From NCBI GenBank assembly GCA_001464195.1, contig LNEY01000001.1, forward strand, positions 16,969 through 80,968: 64,000 bases of DNA. Reading direction: 5' to 3'. The position numbers and the translations under genes are program-made. The notes under the pieces are model-generated. The model made no database searches and was not told the DNA's origin. It was given only the letters and a program-made list of their open reading frames with translations. How positions within the stretch are numbered: position 1 is the stretch's first letter; every line of letters begins with the position of its first letter. Shown here in pieces: positions 27,356 to 36,571 of the stretch. This DNA is from Burkholderiales bacterium Ga0077547. Its GTDB lineage: Bacteria; Pseudomonadota; Gammaproteobacteria; Burkholderiales; Burkholderiaceae_C.

Positions 27356-27922
27356 ATGAACAAAGCCTTCACCAGGGAATCCGACGACGCCGATGACGAC
27401 GATGCCGACCCGTCTGCGCCGGCGATCCCGGCGGGTGTCAAGAACTACATCACGCCGGCTGGCTACGCCCGGTTGCGTGCCGAGTTGCTGAGCCTGCTCG
27501 ATGAGGAGCGCCCCAAGGTGGTCGAGATCGTGTCGTGGGCCGCCAAGAATGGCGATCGCTCCGAGAACGGTGACTATCTGTACGGCAAGAAGCGGCTGCG
27601 CGAGATCGACCGTCGCATCCGCTTCCTGACCAAGCGGCTGGACATTGCCGAGGTGGTCGATCCGTCGGTGCACCATGGCGCCGACCAAGTGTTCTTCGGG
27701 GCCACCGTGCGCTACGGCCATGCTCGCGACGAGGAGCGCACGATCACGATCAAGGGTGTTGATGAGTCCGATAGCGCGGCCGGTGAAATCAGCTGGATCG
27801 CCCCGATGGCACGTGCGCTGCTTGGCGCCCGCGTCGGCGATGAAGTCCGTGTGCAGACGCCGGCGGGCGTGGATCTGGTCGAGGTGCTGGCGGTGAGTTA
27901 CCCGAGCGCTGGCGTCAGCTGA
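27356..27922 (+). CDS. greB: Transcription elongation factor GreB
   Basis: 188 aa. An acidic N-terminal extension (ESDDADDDDADPS) precedes the coiled-coil domain with the tip acidic pair and the GreB signature AAKNGDRSENGDYLYGKKRL. The C-terminal FKBP-like domain follows. It rescues backtracked RNA polymerase by stimulating transcript cleavage. It converges with spoT, with 17 bp between stops. Confidence 0.96.
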   Translation: MNKAFTRESDDADDDDADPSAPAIPAGVKNYITPAGYARLRAELLSLLDEERPKVVEIVSWAAKNGDRSENGDYLYGKKRLREIDRRIRFLTKRLDIAEVVDPSVHHGADQVFFGATVRYGHARDEERTITIKGVDESDSAAGEISWIAPMARALLGARVGDEVRVQTPAGVDLVEVLAVSYPSAGVS

Positions 27923-27942
27923 GCCTCGAGCGCGCAGGCTCA
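27920..27942. terminator. Shared hairpin at the convergent greB/spoT ends
   Basis: TGAGCCT-N9-AGGCTCA is a palindrome in which the outer TGA/TCA are the two stop codons themselves. It could act as a weak bidirectional terminator; no strong U-run follows. Confidence 0.45.
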
Positions 27943-30216
27943 GGGCTTGATGCGGCTGATGCGCAGCACTGCGGCCGATCGTTTCAGGGTGCGCATCACA
28001 TCGGCCAGATGCAGCCGATCGCGCACCGCCAGCAGCAGCTTCAGTTCGGCCGTCTCAGATGCCGCTTGATCGCCCATGTCGATGTGGGTGATGTCGGCCT
28101 CGGCCGCCGCGACGGCGGTGGCCACTTCGGCCAGCACACCCTTGCCGTTCTTCAGCAACAGGGCAATGCCGGTCTCGAAGGCGCGTGTGGGTTGCTCGGC
28201 CCAGTCCACGCTCAGTCCGTCCTCGCTGTCGCGCCCGAGCAGACGCTTGCCGACTGCGCAGTCCGCCGTGTGAATCTGCAGGCCTTCACCGCGGCCGAGA
28301 TAGCCCAGGATCGAGTCTCCGGGGATGGGCCGGCAGCAAGAAGCCAACTGGATCGATACGCCTTCGCTGCCATCGATCAGTACCATGCCTTGCGATGGCG
28401 TGGCCTCGTCGGCACCGTAGCGGCCCAGCGTCAGCGTGACCGCATCGGGCCGCACGCCGCGCTCGGTCAGCAGCCGTGCCATGCGTTTGGCGACGATGGA
28501 TGCGATCTTGCGCCCGACGCCGATGTCGGTCAGCAACTCTTCTCGGCTGCGGTTGCCGCTCCAGCGCAGCAGCGCCGGCCAGACCGGCGACAGCGCGCCG
28601 GGGCTGTCATCTTGTGGCATCGCCATGCCCTCGGCCCGCAGCGCCTGGGCCAGCATCTTGGCGCCGAGGTCCTGCGACTCTTCCTGCTCCATCGTTTTCA
28701 GGTGGTGCCTGATCTTCGAGCGTGCACGACCGGTGCGCACGAAATTCAGCCAGCCCGGGTTCGGCCGCGCGCCGGGTGCGATGACGATGTCGACGACATC
28801 CCCGCTGCGCAGTTCGGTGCGCAATGCGACCGGCTCACCGTTGACCTTGGCGGCCACGCAATGGTCGCCGACATCGGAGTGAATCGCGTAGGCGAAATCG
28901 ACCGGCGTGGCACCGCGTGGCAGGGCCAGGATCTTCGACTTCGGCGTGAACACATACACCGCGTCGGGGAACAGATCGATCTTGACGTGTTCGAGAAACT
29001 CGCTCGCGTCGCGGGTTTCGTCCTGGATGTCGATCAGCGACTGCAGCCACATCGCACCCAGGCGCTGTGCTTCCTGCGCATGCTGCGGTCCATTGCGCTT
29101 GGTCTTGTACATCCAGTGTGCGGCGATGCCTTTTTCGGCGACAGCGTGCATGGGCTCGGTGCGGATCTGGAATTCGACCGCGGTGCCCAGCGGGCTGACC
29201 AGCGTGGTGTGCAGGGACTGGTAGCCATTGGCCTTCGGGATCGCGATGTAGTCCTTGAAGCGGCCCGGCAGCGGTTTGTACAACTGGTGCAGCACACCGA
29301 GGGCCAGGTAGCACTCGGGCAGGGTGGCAACGACGATGCGAAAGCCGAAGATGTCGCTCACCTGGGCAAAGCTCAGGTGCTTGGATCGCATCTTCCCGTA
29401 GATGGAAAACAGCGTCTTTTCCCGGCCATAGACCTGCACCTTCAGCTTGGCCTGGGTGAACGATTTCTCGACATCGCGTTGGATGCGCTCGACCAGATCG
29501 CGCCGGTTGCCACGCGCCTTGAACACCGCCTTCGACAAGGCGTTGTAACGCCAGGGACGCAGGTGTTGGAACGACAACTCCTGCAGCTGGCGGTAGGTCT
29601 GGTTCAACCCCAGGCGGTGCGCGATGGGGGCGTAGATGTCCAGTGTTTCGCGGGCGATGCGCATGCGCTTGTCGACCGCGACCGACTCCATCGTTCGCAT
29701 GTTGTGCAGGCGGTCGGCGAGCTTGATCAGGATCACGCGCACATCGCGCGCCATGGCCAGCAGCATCTTGCGGAATGACTCTGCCTGCGATTCCTCACGG
29801 GTCGAGAACTGCAGCTTGTCGAGCTTGGTCAGCCCGTCAACGAGCTCGGCGGTCGGTGCGCCGAAGCGCTCGATCAGTTCGGTCTTGGTGATGCCGCAGT
29901 CTTCCATCGCGTCGTGCATCAACGCGGCCATGATCGCCTGCGCGTCCAGCTTCCACTCGGCGCACAGGCCGGCCACCGCGATCGGGTGCGTGATGTAGGG
30001 CTCGCCACTGGTGCGGTACTGGCCCAGATGCGCTTCGTCGGCAAAGCGGTAAGCGTCGCGGACGCGGCGGATGTCGGCCGGGTCCAGGTAATCGAGCTTG
30101 CTGGTCAGCGCGTCGAACGACGCGGCGGCGGCATCCGTCGGCACGGCCACTTCGGCCGGTCTGCGCCGCACCGCGTTGATCGCATCCTTGAAGGTATCGC
30201 CGATCAGATTGCCCAT
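27940..30216 (-). CDS. spoT: Bifunctional (p)ppGpp synthetase/hydrolase SpoT
   Basis: 758 aa. The HD hydrolase domain (residues about 55-210) keeps HPIAVAGLC, ALMHDAMED and KLADRLHNMRT. The synthetase domain has GREKTLFSIYGKM and RFKDYIAIPKANGYQSLHT. TGS (about 420-480) and C-terminal ACT (about 685-758) domains follow. Both catalytic halves look intact, so it should both make and degrade (p)ppGpp. It follows gmk-rpoZ but a terminator lies between rpoZ and spoT. Confidence 0.96.
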   Translation of the reverse strand: MGNLIGDTFKDAINAVRRRPAEVAVPTDAAAASFDALTSKLDYLDPADIRRVRDAYRFADEAHLGQYRTSGEPYITHPIAVAGLCAEWKLDAQAIMAALMHDAMEDCGITKTELIERFGAPTAELVDGLTKLDKLQFSTREESQAESFRKMLLAMARDVRVILIKLADRLHNMRTMESVAVDKRMRIARETLDIYAPIAHRLGLNQTYRQLQELSFQHLRPWRYNALSKAVFKARGNRRDLVERIQRDVEKSFTQAKLKVQVYGREKTLFSIYGKMRSKHLSFAQVSDIFGFRIVVATLPECYLALGVLHQLYKPLPGRFKDYIAIPKANGYQSLHTTLVSPLGTAVEFQIRTEPMHAVAEKGIAAHWMYKTKRNGPQHAQEAQRLGAMWLQSLIDIQDETRDASEFLEHVKIDLFPDAVYVFTPKSKILALPRGATPVDFAYAIHSDVGDHCVAAKVNGEPVALRTELRSGDVVDIVIAPGARPNPGWLNFVRTGRARSKIRHHLKTMEQEESQDLGAKMLAQALRAEGMAMPQDDSPGALSPVWPALLRWSGNRSREELLTDIGVGRKIASIVAKRMARLLTERGVRPDAVTLTLGRYGADEATPSQGMVLIDGSEGVSIQLASCCRPIPGDSILGYLGRGEGLQIHTADCAVGKRLLGRDSEDGLSVDWAEQPTRAFETGIALLLKNGKGVLAEVATAVAAAEADITHIDMGDQAASETAELKLLLAVRDRLHLADVMRTLKRSAAVLRISRIKP

Positions 30217-30280
30217 GCGCTTAATTTATCCCGTAATGAATGGGCGCGACATCCGGCTGTCATCCAGAACAGTTACAGGC

Positions 30281-30305
30281 AATAAAAACGGCCCCGCAGG
30301 GCCGT
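30281..30305 (-). terminator. Strong terminator between rpoZ and spoT
   Basis: On the minus strand the 7-bp stem ACGGCCC/GGGCCGT with a 4-nt loop is followed by TTTTTATT. It ends gmk-rpoZ transcripts before spoT, implying spoT has its own promoter or depends on readthrough. Confidence 0.88.
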
Positions 30306-30330
30306 TTGATGTGGTGCGTTGCGATGTCGC

Positions 30331-30534
30331 TCAGACCGGCACCTTGCGCAGCATCTCGATGCCCACTTCGCCCGCGGCGATTTCGCGCAACGCGGTCACA
30401 CCGGGCTTGTTCTTGGTGTCGATCTTCGGCGCGTGGCCCTGGCTCAGCATGCGGGCACGATAAGTGGCCGCCAGCACCAGCTGAAAGCGATTGGGAATCT
30501 GAACGAGACAATCTTCCACGGTGATGCGGGCCAT
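30331..30534 (-). CDS. rpoZ: RNA polymerase omega subunit
   Basis: 67 aa, [20 protein letters not shown] start, with GGAG before the ATG. The central helices ([15 protein letters not shown]) and [13 protein letters not shown] match omega, which stabilises beta-prime and forms part of a ppGpp site. Slightly shorter than the E. coli protein at the C-terminus. It follows gmk in the common gmk-rpoZ-spoT order. Confidence 0.97.
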   Translation of the reverse strand: MARITVEDCLVQIPNRFQLVLAATYRARMLSQGHAPKIDTKNKPGVTALREIAAGEVGIEMLRKVPV

Positions 30535-30576
30535 GCGGTGCTCCAGAGGGGTGGCTTTGGCGACCTTGATCGGGGA

Positions 30577-31197
30577 TCAATCAAGGTTCAGTGCCTGAAA
30601 TACGTCGGGCTTGTTCTTCGACAACACCGCATATCGCAGTCGTTGCGAGTGAACGATGGTTTTCAGATCGAAAACCGCCGTTTCAAACAGGGCATTGATG
30701 ATAACAAAGTCGAAATGCCGGGCCTGAGCCACTTCATGCCTCGCATTGATCAGCCGTTGTGCGATCACGTCCGGATGATCCTCACCGCGCCGATTCAGGC
30801 GCTGTGCGAGCTCTTCCCAGCTGGGCGGCAGGATGAACACCAGCACCGTGTCGGGGAACAATTGCTTGATTTGCAGAGCGCCTTGCCAGTCGATCTCGAG
30901 CACGACGTCATGACCTTGAGATATCCGGCTGTCCACCGCGGCGTGCGAGGTGCCATAGAGGTTGCCATGAACTTCGGCCCATTCGATGAATTCGCCAGCA
31001 GCCACCATCGCGCGGAACTCGGGCTCGCTGACGAAGTGATATTCGCGCCCTTCCTGCTCCTGGCCGCGAGGCGGCCGTGTGGTGTGCGACACCGAGACGC
31101 CGAGGTGGGAATCCATCTCGAGCAGCGCTTTGACGAGGCTCGATTTGCCCGCACCGCTGGGCGCTGCGACCACGAAAAGGCTGCCGGCTTGCTGCAT
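30577..31197 (-). CDS. gmk: Guanylate kinase
   Basis: 206 aa. P-loop [18 protein letters not shown]-binding signature [24 protein letters not shown] lies 9 nt before the ATG. It phosphorylates GMP to GDP and shares a transcript with rpoZ (42 bp gap). It is divergent from prsR. Confidence 0.97.
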   Translation of the reverse strand: MQQAGSLFVVAAPSGAGKSSLVKALLEMDSHLGVSVSHTTRPPRGQEQEGREYHFVSEPEFRAMVAAGEFIEWAEVHGNLYGTSHAAVDSRISQGHDVVLEIDWQGALQIKQLFPDTVLVFILPPSWEELAQRLNRRGEDHPDVIAQRLINARHEVAQARHFDFVIINALFETAVFDLKTIVHSQRLRYAVLSKNKPDVFQALNLD

Positions 31198-31358
31198 GGG
31201 GAATCACTCCTGAGGGCGGATGCGTGCGTTGGGCGCGAGGATGGATCCTGACATTGGCGCGCATTGCCACATATTCATCAATAAAAGGTGCCGGTGACAG
31301 CGAGGGCGGGTGTGAGAATTCACGCGGGGACACGGGGTCCTCAGCGCTACATTTTCGG

Positions 31359-32768
31359 ATGACCATGACTTCGGACACGCGGCCGCCATTGCTGATTGTG
31401 GAGGATGACCTCGCACTTCAGAAGCAGATCAAATGGTCTCTCGATCGCTTCGAGTCCGTCACCGCGGACGACCGGGTCAGCGCGATTGCGCAGTTCAAGC
31501 GTCACGCGCCCGCCGTGGTGACGATGGACCTCGGGTTGCCACCGAACCCCGATTCCGTCCAAGAGGGCTTCAAGCTGCTTGAGCAGATGATGGAGCTCAA
31601 TCCCGATGTCAAGGTGATCGTGCTGACCGGACAGAACGATCAGGCCAATGCGCTGCGGGCCATCGACCTCGGCGCTTACGACTTCCTGCCCAAGCCGTTT
31701 GACCCCGACATGCTCGGGCTGATCATCGGCCGCGCGTTTCGGTTGTTCGATCTGCAAAGCGAGAACCGGCGCCTGCGTGAGATGCAGCTTCCCGATGCGA
31801 CTGACGGACTCATCACACGCGATCAGCAGATGCTGCGCATCGGCCGCACCGTCGAGAAGGTGGCGCCGAGCAACGCGACCGTGCTGCTGCTCGGTGAAAG
31901 CGGCACGGGCAAGGAGGTGCTGGCCAACGCGTTGCACCGTGCCTCGAAACGAAGCGGCAAGTTCGTCGCCATCAATTGCGCTGCCATCCCCGAGAATCTG
32001 CTGGAAAGCGAACTGTTCGGCTACGAAAAGGGCGCCTTCACGGGTGCGGCCAAAACCACGGTCGGTCGCATCGAGACGGCCCACGGAGGCACGCTGATGC
32101 TCGATGAGATCGGCGACCTCCCGATGGCGCTTCAGGCCAAGCTGCTGCGCTTTTTGCAGGAGCGAACGGTCGAGCGCATCGGCGGCCGGCAGGGCATTCC
32201 AGTCGATGTCCGCGTCGTGTGTGCGACGCACCAGGATCTGGACGAGTTCATCAAGACGAACCGCTTCCGCCAGGACCTCTACTACCGACTGGCCGAAATC
32301 GTCGTCGAAATCCCGCCGCTGCGTGCACGGCAAGGTGATGCGGTGTTGCTGGCACAGGCTTTTCTGCGACGTTTCGCTCGCGAGCAAGGCCGCAGCGCGC
32401 TGAGTTTCACCGACGATGCGCTGTCGGCCATCGATGCTTACGGCTGGCCCGGCAACGTGCGGGAACTGCTCAATGCCATCAAGCGGGTGTCGATCATGGC
32501 CGACGGCAACCGAGTGACCAGCGACGATCTCAATCTGCCTCGGTCGGCCGAGGCTGAGGACGCGGCAGAGCCGGTGCTCGATCTGCGCTCCGTGCGCGAT
32601 CAGGCCGAGCGCGGCGCGATCGTGATGGCGCTGGCGCGCGCCAACGGCAACATCGTCAAGGCCTCGGAACTGCTGGGCGTGACGCGCCCAACGCTGTACG
32701 ACCTGATGCGCCGGCTGGGCATCCAGTGGAAAGACGCTGACGTTTCCACGACCGCATCGTCCGAGTGA
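31359..32768 (+). CDS. prsR: PrsR: sigma-54 response regulator of the XrtA/PEP-CTERM system
   Basis: 469 aa. The receiver domain has the phosphoacceptor Asp57 in VTMDLGLPPNPDS. The AAA+ domain has Walker A GESGTGKE, the sigma-54 contact loop GAFTGA at 225-230, and Walker B LMLDEIGDLP. The C-terminal Fis-type helix-turn-helix is KASELLGVTRPTLYDLMRRL. This length and the receiver motif match PrsR, partner of PrsK. In floc-forming betaproteobacteria PrsK-PrsR-RpoN activates PEP-CTERM genes. The start is set by the receiver domain; the Shine-Dalgarno is weak. Confidence 0.9.
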   Translation: MTMTSDTRPPLLIVEDDLALQKQIKWSLDRFESVTADDRVSAIAQFKRHAPAVVTMDLGLPPNPDSVQEGFKLLEQMMELNPDVKVIVLTGQNDQANALRAIDLGAYDFLPKPFDPDMLGLIIGRAFRLFDLQSENRRLREMQLPDATDGLITRDQQMLRIGRTVEKVAPSNATVLLLGESGTGKEVLANALHRASKRSGKFVAINCAAIPENLLESELFGYEKGAFTGAAKTTVGRIETAHGGTLMLDEIGDLPMALQAKLLRFLQERTVERIGGRQGIPVDVRVVCATHQDLDEFIKTNRFRQDLYYRLAEIVVEIPPLRARQGDAVLLAQAFLRRFAREQGRSALSFTDDALSAIDAYGWPGNVRELLNAIKRVSIMADGNRVTSDDLNLPRSAEAEDAAEPVLDLRSVRDQAERGAIVMALARANGNIVKASELLGVTRPTLYDLMRRLGIQWKDADVSTTASSE

Positions 32769-32773
32769 AGCGA

Positions 32774-32787
32774 GCCCTCCGGAGGGC
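32774..32787 (+). terminator. Palindrome after prsR
   Basis: GCCCTCCGGAGGGC is a 14-bp perfect palindrome 6 nt past the prsR stop, followed by GGTTCTATTT. It lies between convergent prsR and the protease gene. Confidence 0.5.
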
Positions 32788-32791
32788 GGTT

Positions 32792-33589
32792 CTATTTGCG
32801 CTCGTTGCGGGCAAGCAAGCGCATCACATGTTCCACCGGTATGGCGTAGCTGATGCCCGATGGATGCGTGAGCGCAGACTCGCGAGTGCCTTTCAGCGCC
32901 ACCATGTTGATCACGCCGACCACGGTGCCTGTCTCTGCATCGAACACCGGACCGCCACTGTTGCCAGGATAGGCGGTTGCGTCGAGTTGTAGCAGTTCGA
33001 ACGCCCCGTCCTTCAGGGCCTTGATGGCGCGGCTGTCGAGCTGCCGCGCGCTGGGGCTGGGCAAGGCCACCGTGGTGACGGCCGAGACGATGCCGCGGTG
33101 GGTGACGGGCGAGAGCCCCAGATTGCTACCCAGCGGGAATCCGATGAACGCAACTGCTTGCCCTTCGCGCGCGGGCTGCTCACTCAGCGCAAGTGCTGGT
33201 ATGTCAGGCCCCTTGAAGCGCAGAAGGACGAGGTCGTGGGCTTTGTCGTTTTCTATCACCTCCGCACGACGCAGGCTGGCCTGACCCAATGGCCCGGGTG
33301 TGTAGATGACCAGGCTGCTGTCGTCTGTGTTGTCACCTGCGGCCCGCGCGATCACGTGCGAGTTCGTTATCAGTAAATTGCCATCACCGACGACGAAACC
33401 AGTGCCGCTGAAACTGAAACGCGGATTCTGTTTCTCTTGATAGAACCCGACAGCCAACACCGATGGCTTCACCTTGACGATGAGAGTCGGAAGTGCATCC
33501 GCTGCGTGCGACATTAATGACGCCATCAAGAGAGCGAAGCCCGGCAGGTATCGCGAGACTGCCTCCTTCAATGCCGCAAGTGCTCTCAT
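32792..33589 (-). CDS. Secreted trypsin-like serine protease (no PDZ)
   Basis: 265 aa from MRALAALKEAV; an ATG 9 bp upstream is possible. A signal peptide ends near SHAADA. The chymotrypsin-fold triad is intact: His78 (ITNSHVIA), Asp119 (AHDLVLL), Ser211 (PGNSGGPV). It is like an HtrA protease domain without PDZ and should act in the periplasm or outside. It is the intact paralogue of the broken protease directly upstream, whose start overlaps the nucleotidyltransferase gene of the HPr-kinase-related cassette, so it probably belongs to that system. Confidence 0.88.
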   Translation of the reverse strand: MRALAALKEAVSRYLPGFALLMASLMSHAADALPTLIVKVKPSVLAVGFYQEKQNPRFSFSGTGFVVGDGNLLITNSHVIARAAGDNTDDSSLVIYTPGPLGQASLRRAEVIENDKAHDLVLLRFKGPDIPALALSEQPAREGQAVAFIGFPLGSNLGLSPVTHRGIVSAVTTVALPSPSARQLDSRAIKALKDGAFELLQLDATAYPGNSGGPVFDAETGTVVGVINMVALKGTRESALTHPSGISYAIPVEHVMRLLARNERK

Positions 33590-33695
33590 ACAGTCCACTC
33601 CACCCCACTGCGCTTGGCGAACCCGAGTACGCTATTGAAAGCGCACAGTCGGGCGCTGAACTAGCCAGCGGGTAATAAGTGCCGGCGCGAATCAC

Positions 33696-34557
33696 TTAGC
33701 TGTTGTGGGAACTGGTGTCGGTGCCAATGCCAATCGCCATTTCATGCTCCACGACCATAACATCTCGGGCCGCGTCAGCGGTGCCACTCCAGAAGCTCGC
33801 ATACATGCACGCCCGGGATAGCTGCGAAACTTCCGACAGCTGGCTGAGCGCCGACTATCGGATGCCTTTTTTGATCAACACCGTGGTTGATACACGCACC
33901 AAGTCACCTTTTTCGGGGTCGAGCAATGGCTAGTTACTGCTATCCGGATATGTTGCGACATGAAGTGGAAAAACGTGGAAGGTTCCGATTCGACGCCCGC
34001 GACTGGGCCATTCGCTGAGCCTCACGGCGGAGCAACTGGGCAGCGCCGCCGCCGAAATGCTGGACACCGTGGCCCAGTGCTTGACGACCGAGAAACTCAG
34101 CGCACCACTGGTGGTAAAACCCATGAACGCGAGGTTGTCGCCCTCGCGCACCGTGTTCGAGTCAACCAGCCCCGTCCAGCCCCGTGGCCGACCCGGGCGG
34201 TTCTTCCATGCGCATCAGCTCCAGGCCTCGTTCCTGTTAGGTGTACAGCACCGTTACCGAGCGCATCCGCCGTTCGCCAGAAGCTCGCCGCCGCTGCATC
34301 GCCGCCGTAGGACCATCACCTCTGCCGGCCAGTAGCAACAGGCGGGCGTCCGTCGCCAGCATCAGACCGTTTTCGACAACAAAGCCTGTGCCTCGCGGCC
34401 GGAAGCGCTGGCTGCCAGTGGCCTTGTATATGCCCACAAGCAACACGGAAGGTTTGAAGCGTGCGATGGTATTGGGCAAATCAGCGTTGGCCGAAGCCGC
34501 TCACACCCACATAGCCAGCTAGACAACGCTCCATACACGGCGTGCGCTTTGAATCAT
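33696..34557 (-). pseudogene. Decayed tandem copy of the trypsin-like protease
   Basis: Read from the ATG at 34557, one frame gives a signal-peptide-like start interrupted by TAG (34519-34521) and TGA (34501-34503). It then gives DLPNTIARFKPSVLLVG and GTGFVVENGLMLATDARLLL, aligning with the intact protease but with the catalytic His replaced by Arg. TAA follows at 34237-34239. A frameshift between about 34150 and 34200 leads to REGDNLAFMGFTTSGALSF, then ATYPDSSN, TAG (33930-33932) and PLLDPEKGDLVRV, which match ATAYPGNSGGPVFDAETGTVVGV; another TAG is at 33855-33857. The active-site Ser motif is lost. The ATG overlaps the upstream stop (ATGA), so it was once coupled to the cassette. The 33696-33800 tail has no counterpart in the intact copy. 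Confidence 0.85.
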
Positions 34558-35657
34558 GCGGTGGTGCTTCCGGGTTGCAGGTTTTTGACCAGTTTTCGCA
34601 TCAAATGCCAACTAAGCAAGGCGGGCGGCATGCGCAACCAGTGACCGCGCAAATACAAAACGCCGCGGGCCAAGGGTGTCCAGCGGTCCGACACTGAAGC
34701 GTGGTCTGGTTGCAGCGCGCGCAAGAACAACGCGTCCTGAATTGCCGGATGCATCACGGTGCCGCGGCGCCGGGCTGCCAGCAGCAACTCGGCCTCCAGG
34801 CGGTCAGGCGCAGGCGTCTGCAGCAGCAAACGCGTGTAGCGCAGGGCTAAATGCAGCGGTCCTTCCAGCTCAAGTACCTGGGCGCGCGAATGCAGCTGAG
34901 GCCAGAAAGTGACATCGCTGCTGAACTCCCGGAGCAGAGCGTCCAGGTCGACGAGTCCTCGCAGTCCCATCTGCAGTTCACCTTCGTGAAAGAGGTGTGC
35001 AGCACTGTGCAAGACCATGTCGGGTTTGCTCAGCACCCGGATTTTTTCGTCATTGCCTGCTGCAACCGTGTCCGCCAGCAACAGCGCCGAGTCCGGTTTG
35101 AGGCGCGCTGTCGGCGGGAGGATAGCGTGGTGCACATCGAGCACCGAGCCGCGCTTGACATGCCGCAGTGGCGGCAGTTCGTGCATCCATTTCCGGTAGT
35201 AATGCTGGTCGTACGCATTACGGTTCGTCTGCACCCAGCCGGCCATCATCAAAGCCGACTCCACCTCACTCAGGCGGTGCCTGGGTACGAGGATGTCCAC
35301 GTCTGACACCATGCGACCGCGCGCGGCTGACAGATTCGCCAGCGTGTAGGCGGCGCCCTTGAGCAAAACCGCAGGCTCTCCGAGCGGCGCAAGCGCTTGC
35401 GCAATGGCCCTGGCCTCATGCAGCAGTTCCACGTGTTGGCGCGCCACCAGCTTCATGGCCGATTCGATGTGTCTGCGTGGTGCAGCGGGCAAGGTGTCCC
35501 ACAGCCCGTGAAGGCGCGCGTCTTCTCCGATTCGGGCCAGCAGATCGGCACGTCGCCCCTGGCGAATAAGCAAATCCCACTGCGCCAGGGACAGCTTTTT
35601 CATACTGTCTGGGTGGAGCACAGCGGTGAGCAACAACTCTTGCTCAGCGGCACTCAT
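34554..35657 (-). CDS. Nucleotidyltransferase-like protein of the HPr-kinase-related cassette
   Basis: 367 aa. The start overlaps the kinase stop by 4 bp (ATGA); the in-frame extension to 35684 is not needed. AVLLKGAAYTLANL, followed by Arg and the metal site VSDVDILVP (Asp119, Asp121), matches the uncharacterised nucleotidyltransferase family (NTP_transf_5 type). Related proteins occur with HprK-like kinases in some lasso-peptide clusters. Substrate unknown. It is the fourth gene of the cassette. Confidence 0.78.
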   Translation of the reverse strand: MSAAEQELLLTAVLHPDSMKKLSLAQWDLLIRQGRRADLLARIGEDARLHGLWDTLPAAPRRHIESAMKLVARQHVELLHEARAIAQALAPLGEPAVLLKGAAYTLANLSAARGRMVSDVDILVPRHRLSEVESALMMAGWVQTNRNAYDQHYYRKWMHELPPLRHVKRGSVLDVHHAILPPTARLKPDSALLLADTVAAGNDEKIRVLSKPDMVLHSAAHLFHEGELQMGLRGLVDLDALLREFSSDVTFWPQLHSRAQVLELEGPLHLALRYTRLLLQTPAPDRLEAELLLAARRRGTVMHPAIQDALFLRALQPDHASVSDRWTPLARGVLYLRGHWLRMPPALLSWHLMRKLVKNLQPGSTTA

Positions 35658-36571
35658 GCTGGGAACTCCAACGCATCGAACCAAGTCAGTGCTTCGTCCA
35701 GCGAAGAGTATTGCAGGTCGTGGCAGTCGCAGCGTTCGATCAACTGCGCCAGCGCTTCAAAACCCGCACGGCCATGCACGTGGTGGTTGAAGCTGTTCGA
35801 GGCGAGTTCCACCAATGCTTGGGATTTCGGATGATCCCCCACCGTCAAAGGAACGCCCTTCGAATACTGGGGGAAAATCACCCAAGCCGGCATGGCGGGA
35901 ATGTGCGCTCGAGCCAAGCTGTCGGGAGACACCTCCATGTGGGCCACCGTGCCTTTGAGTGTGTCATGCGCGGGCGGGCCGAAATTGAGGCCGCGGGAGC
36001 GCTGGCGAATGACGTCGATCGACGCATTTTTAAGACTCACCGGCCTGGGAGCCGGAGTGACAAAACCAGTGACCGGGTCCAACAGAGCCATTTCGTCGGA
36101 CAAAAGACGCCAACCATTCAGCATGAGTGCCGCGCACAGTGTGCTTTTGCCCGAACCGGGTGGTGCCGGTAGAAGCACTGCACCGCCGTCTTTTTCGAGC
36201 ACTGCCGCATGGATGGTGAGCCAGTTGTGGTGATAACTGGTGACGCACCAGTTCATGCCCCATTCGAGAAACGCAAAGGCTTCTCCGTACGCCAACGGCG
36301 TGAAGGGCTCAAACCCATCCATCTTGAAGACGCACAACTTCTTGAAGGGCCTGTGACGCGTCACCACAGCCACATGGAAATCGGCGAAGTGCTCGCCGCC
36401 CTCCAACAGCACATGGTTGCCGTACAGAGCGTGCAATCCTCGCGCAACCACAGGAATGGGACTCTGGATGTGCACGACGAAGGGCGGAACTTGGAGATAG
36501 ATCCCATCGCCTGCCAAACGATGGGCAAGTTCGGTCAGAGTCAGCGCATCCAGGTTGACAGGTGGGTTCAC
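35654..36571 (-). CDS. HPr-kinase-related kinase (HprK-rel-A type)
   Basis: 305 aa. P-loop PAPPGSGKST (residues 135-144) with SDEMALLDP (158-166) in place of the HprK acidic catalytic segment. The N-terminal regulatory domain of true HPr kinase is absent; a different 120-residue region is present instead. These proteins are known only from conserved gene sets with a PqqD-like protein, not from phosphotransferase systems. Phosphorylation of a protein or peptide partner is likely but unproven. ATGA overlaps join it to both neighbours. Confidence 0.83.
   Translation of the reverse strand: MNPPVNLDALTLTELAHRLAGDGIYLQVPPFVVHIQSPIPVVARGLHALYGNHVLLEGGEHFADFHVAVVTRHRPFKKLCVFKMDGFEPFTPLAYGEAFAFLEWGMNWCVTSYHHNWLTIHAAVLEKDGGAVLLPAPPGSGKSTLCAALMLNGWRLLSDEMALLDPVTGFVTPAPRPVSLKNASIDVIRQRSRGLNFGPPAHDTLKGTVAHMEVSPDSLARAHIPAMPAWVIFPQYSKGVPLTVGDHPKSQALVELASNSFNHHVHGRAGFEALAQLIERCDCHDLQYSSLDEALTWFDALEFPA

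Noticed and set aside
28009..29778. 589-codon plus-strand frame opposite spoT
   Set aside because: SpoT has all catalytic motifs; the antisense product has no recognisable domain.
33703..33933. Small plus-strand ORF in the low-coding stretch
   Set aside because: The minus strand of the same region aligns with the C-terminal part of the protease, so the region is better explained as a pseudogene.
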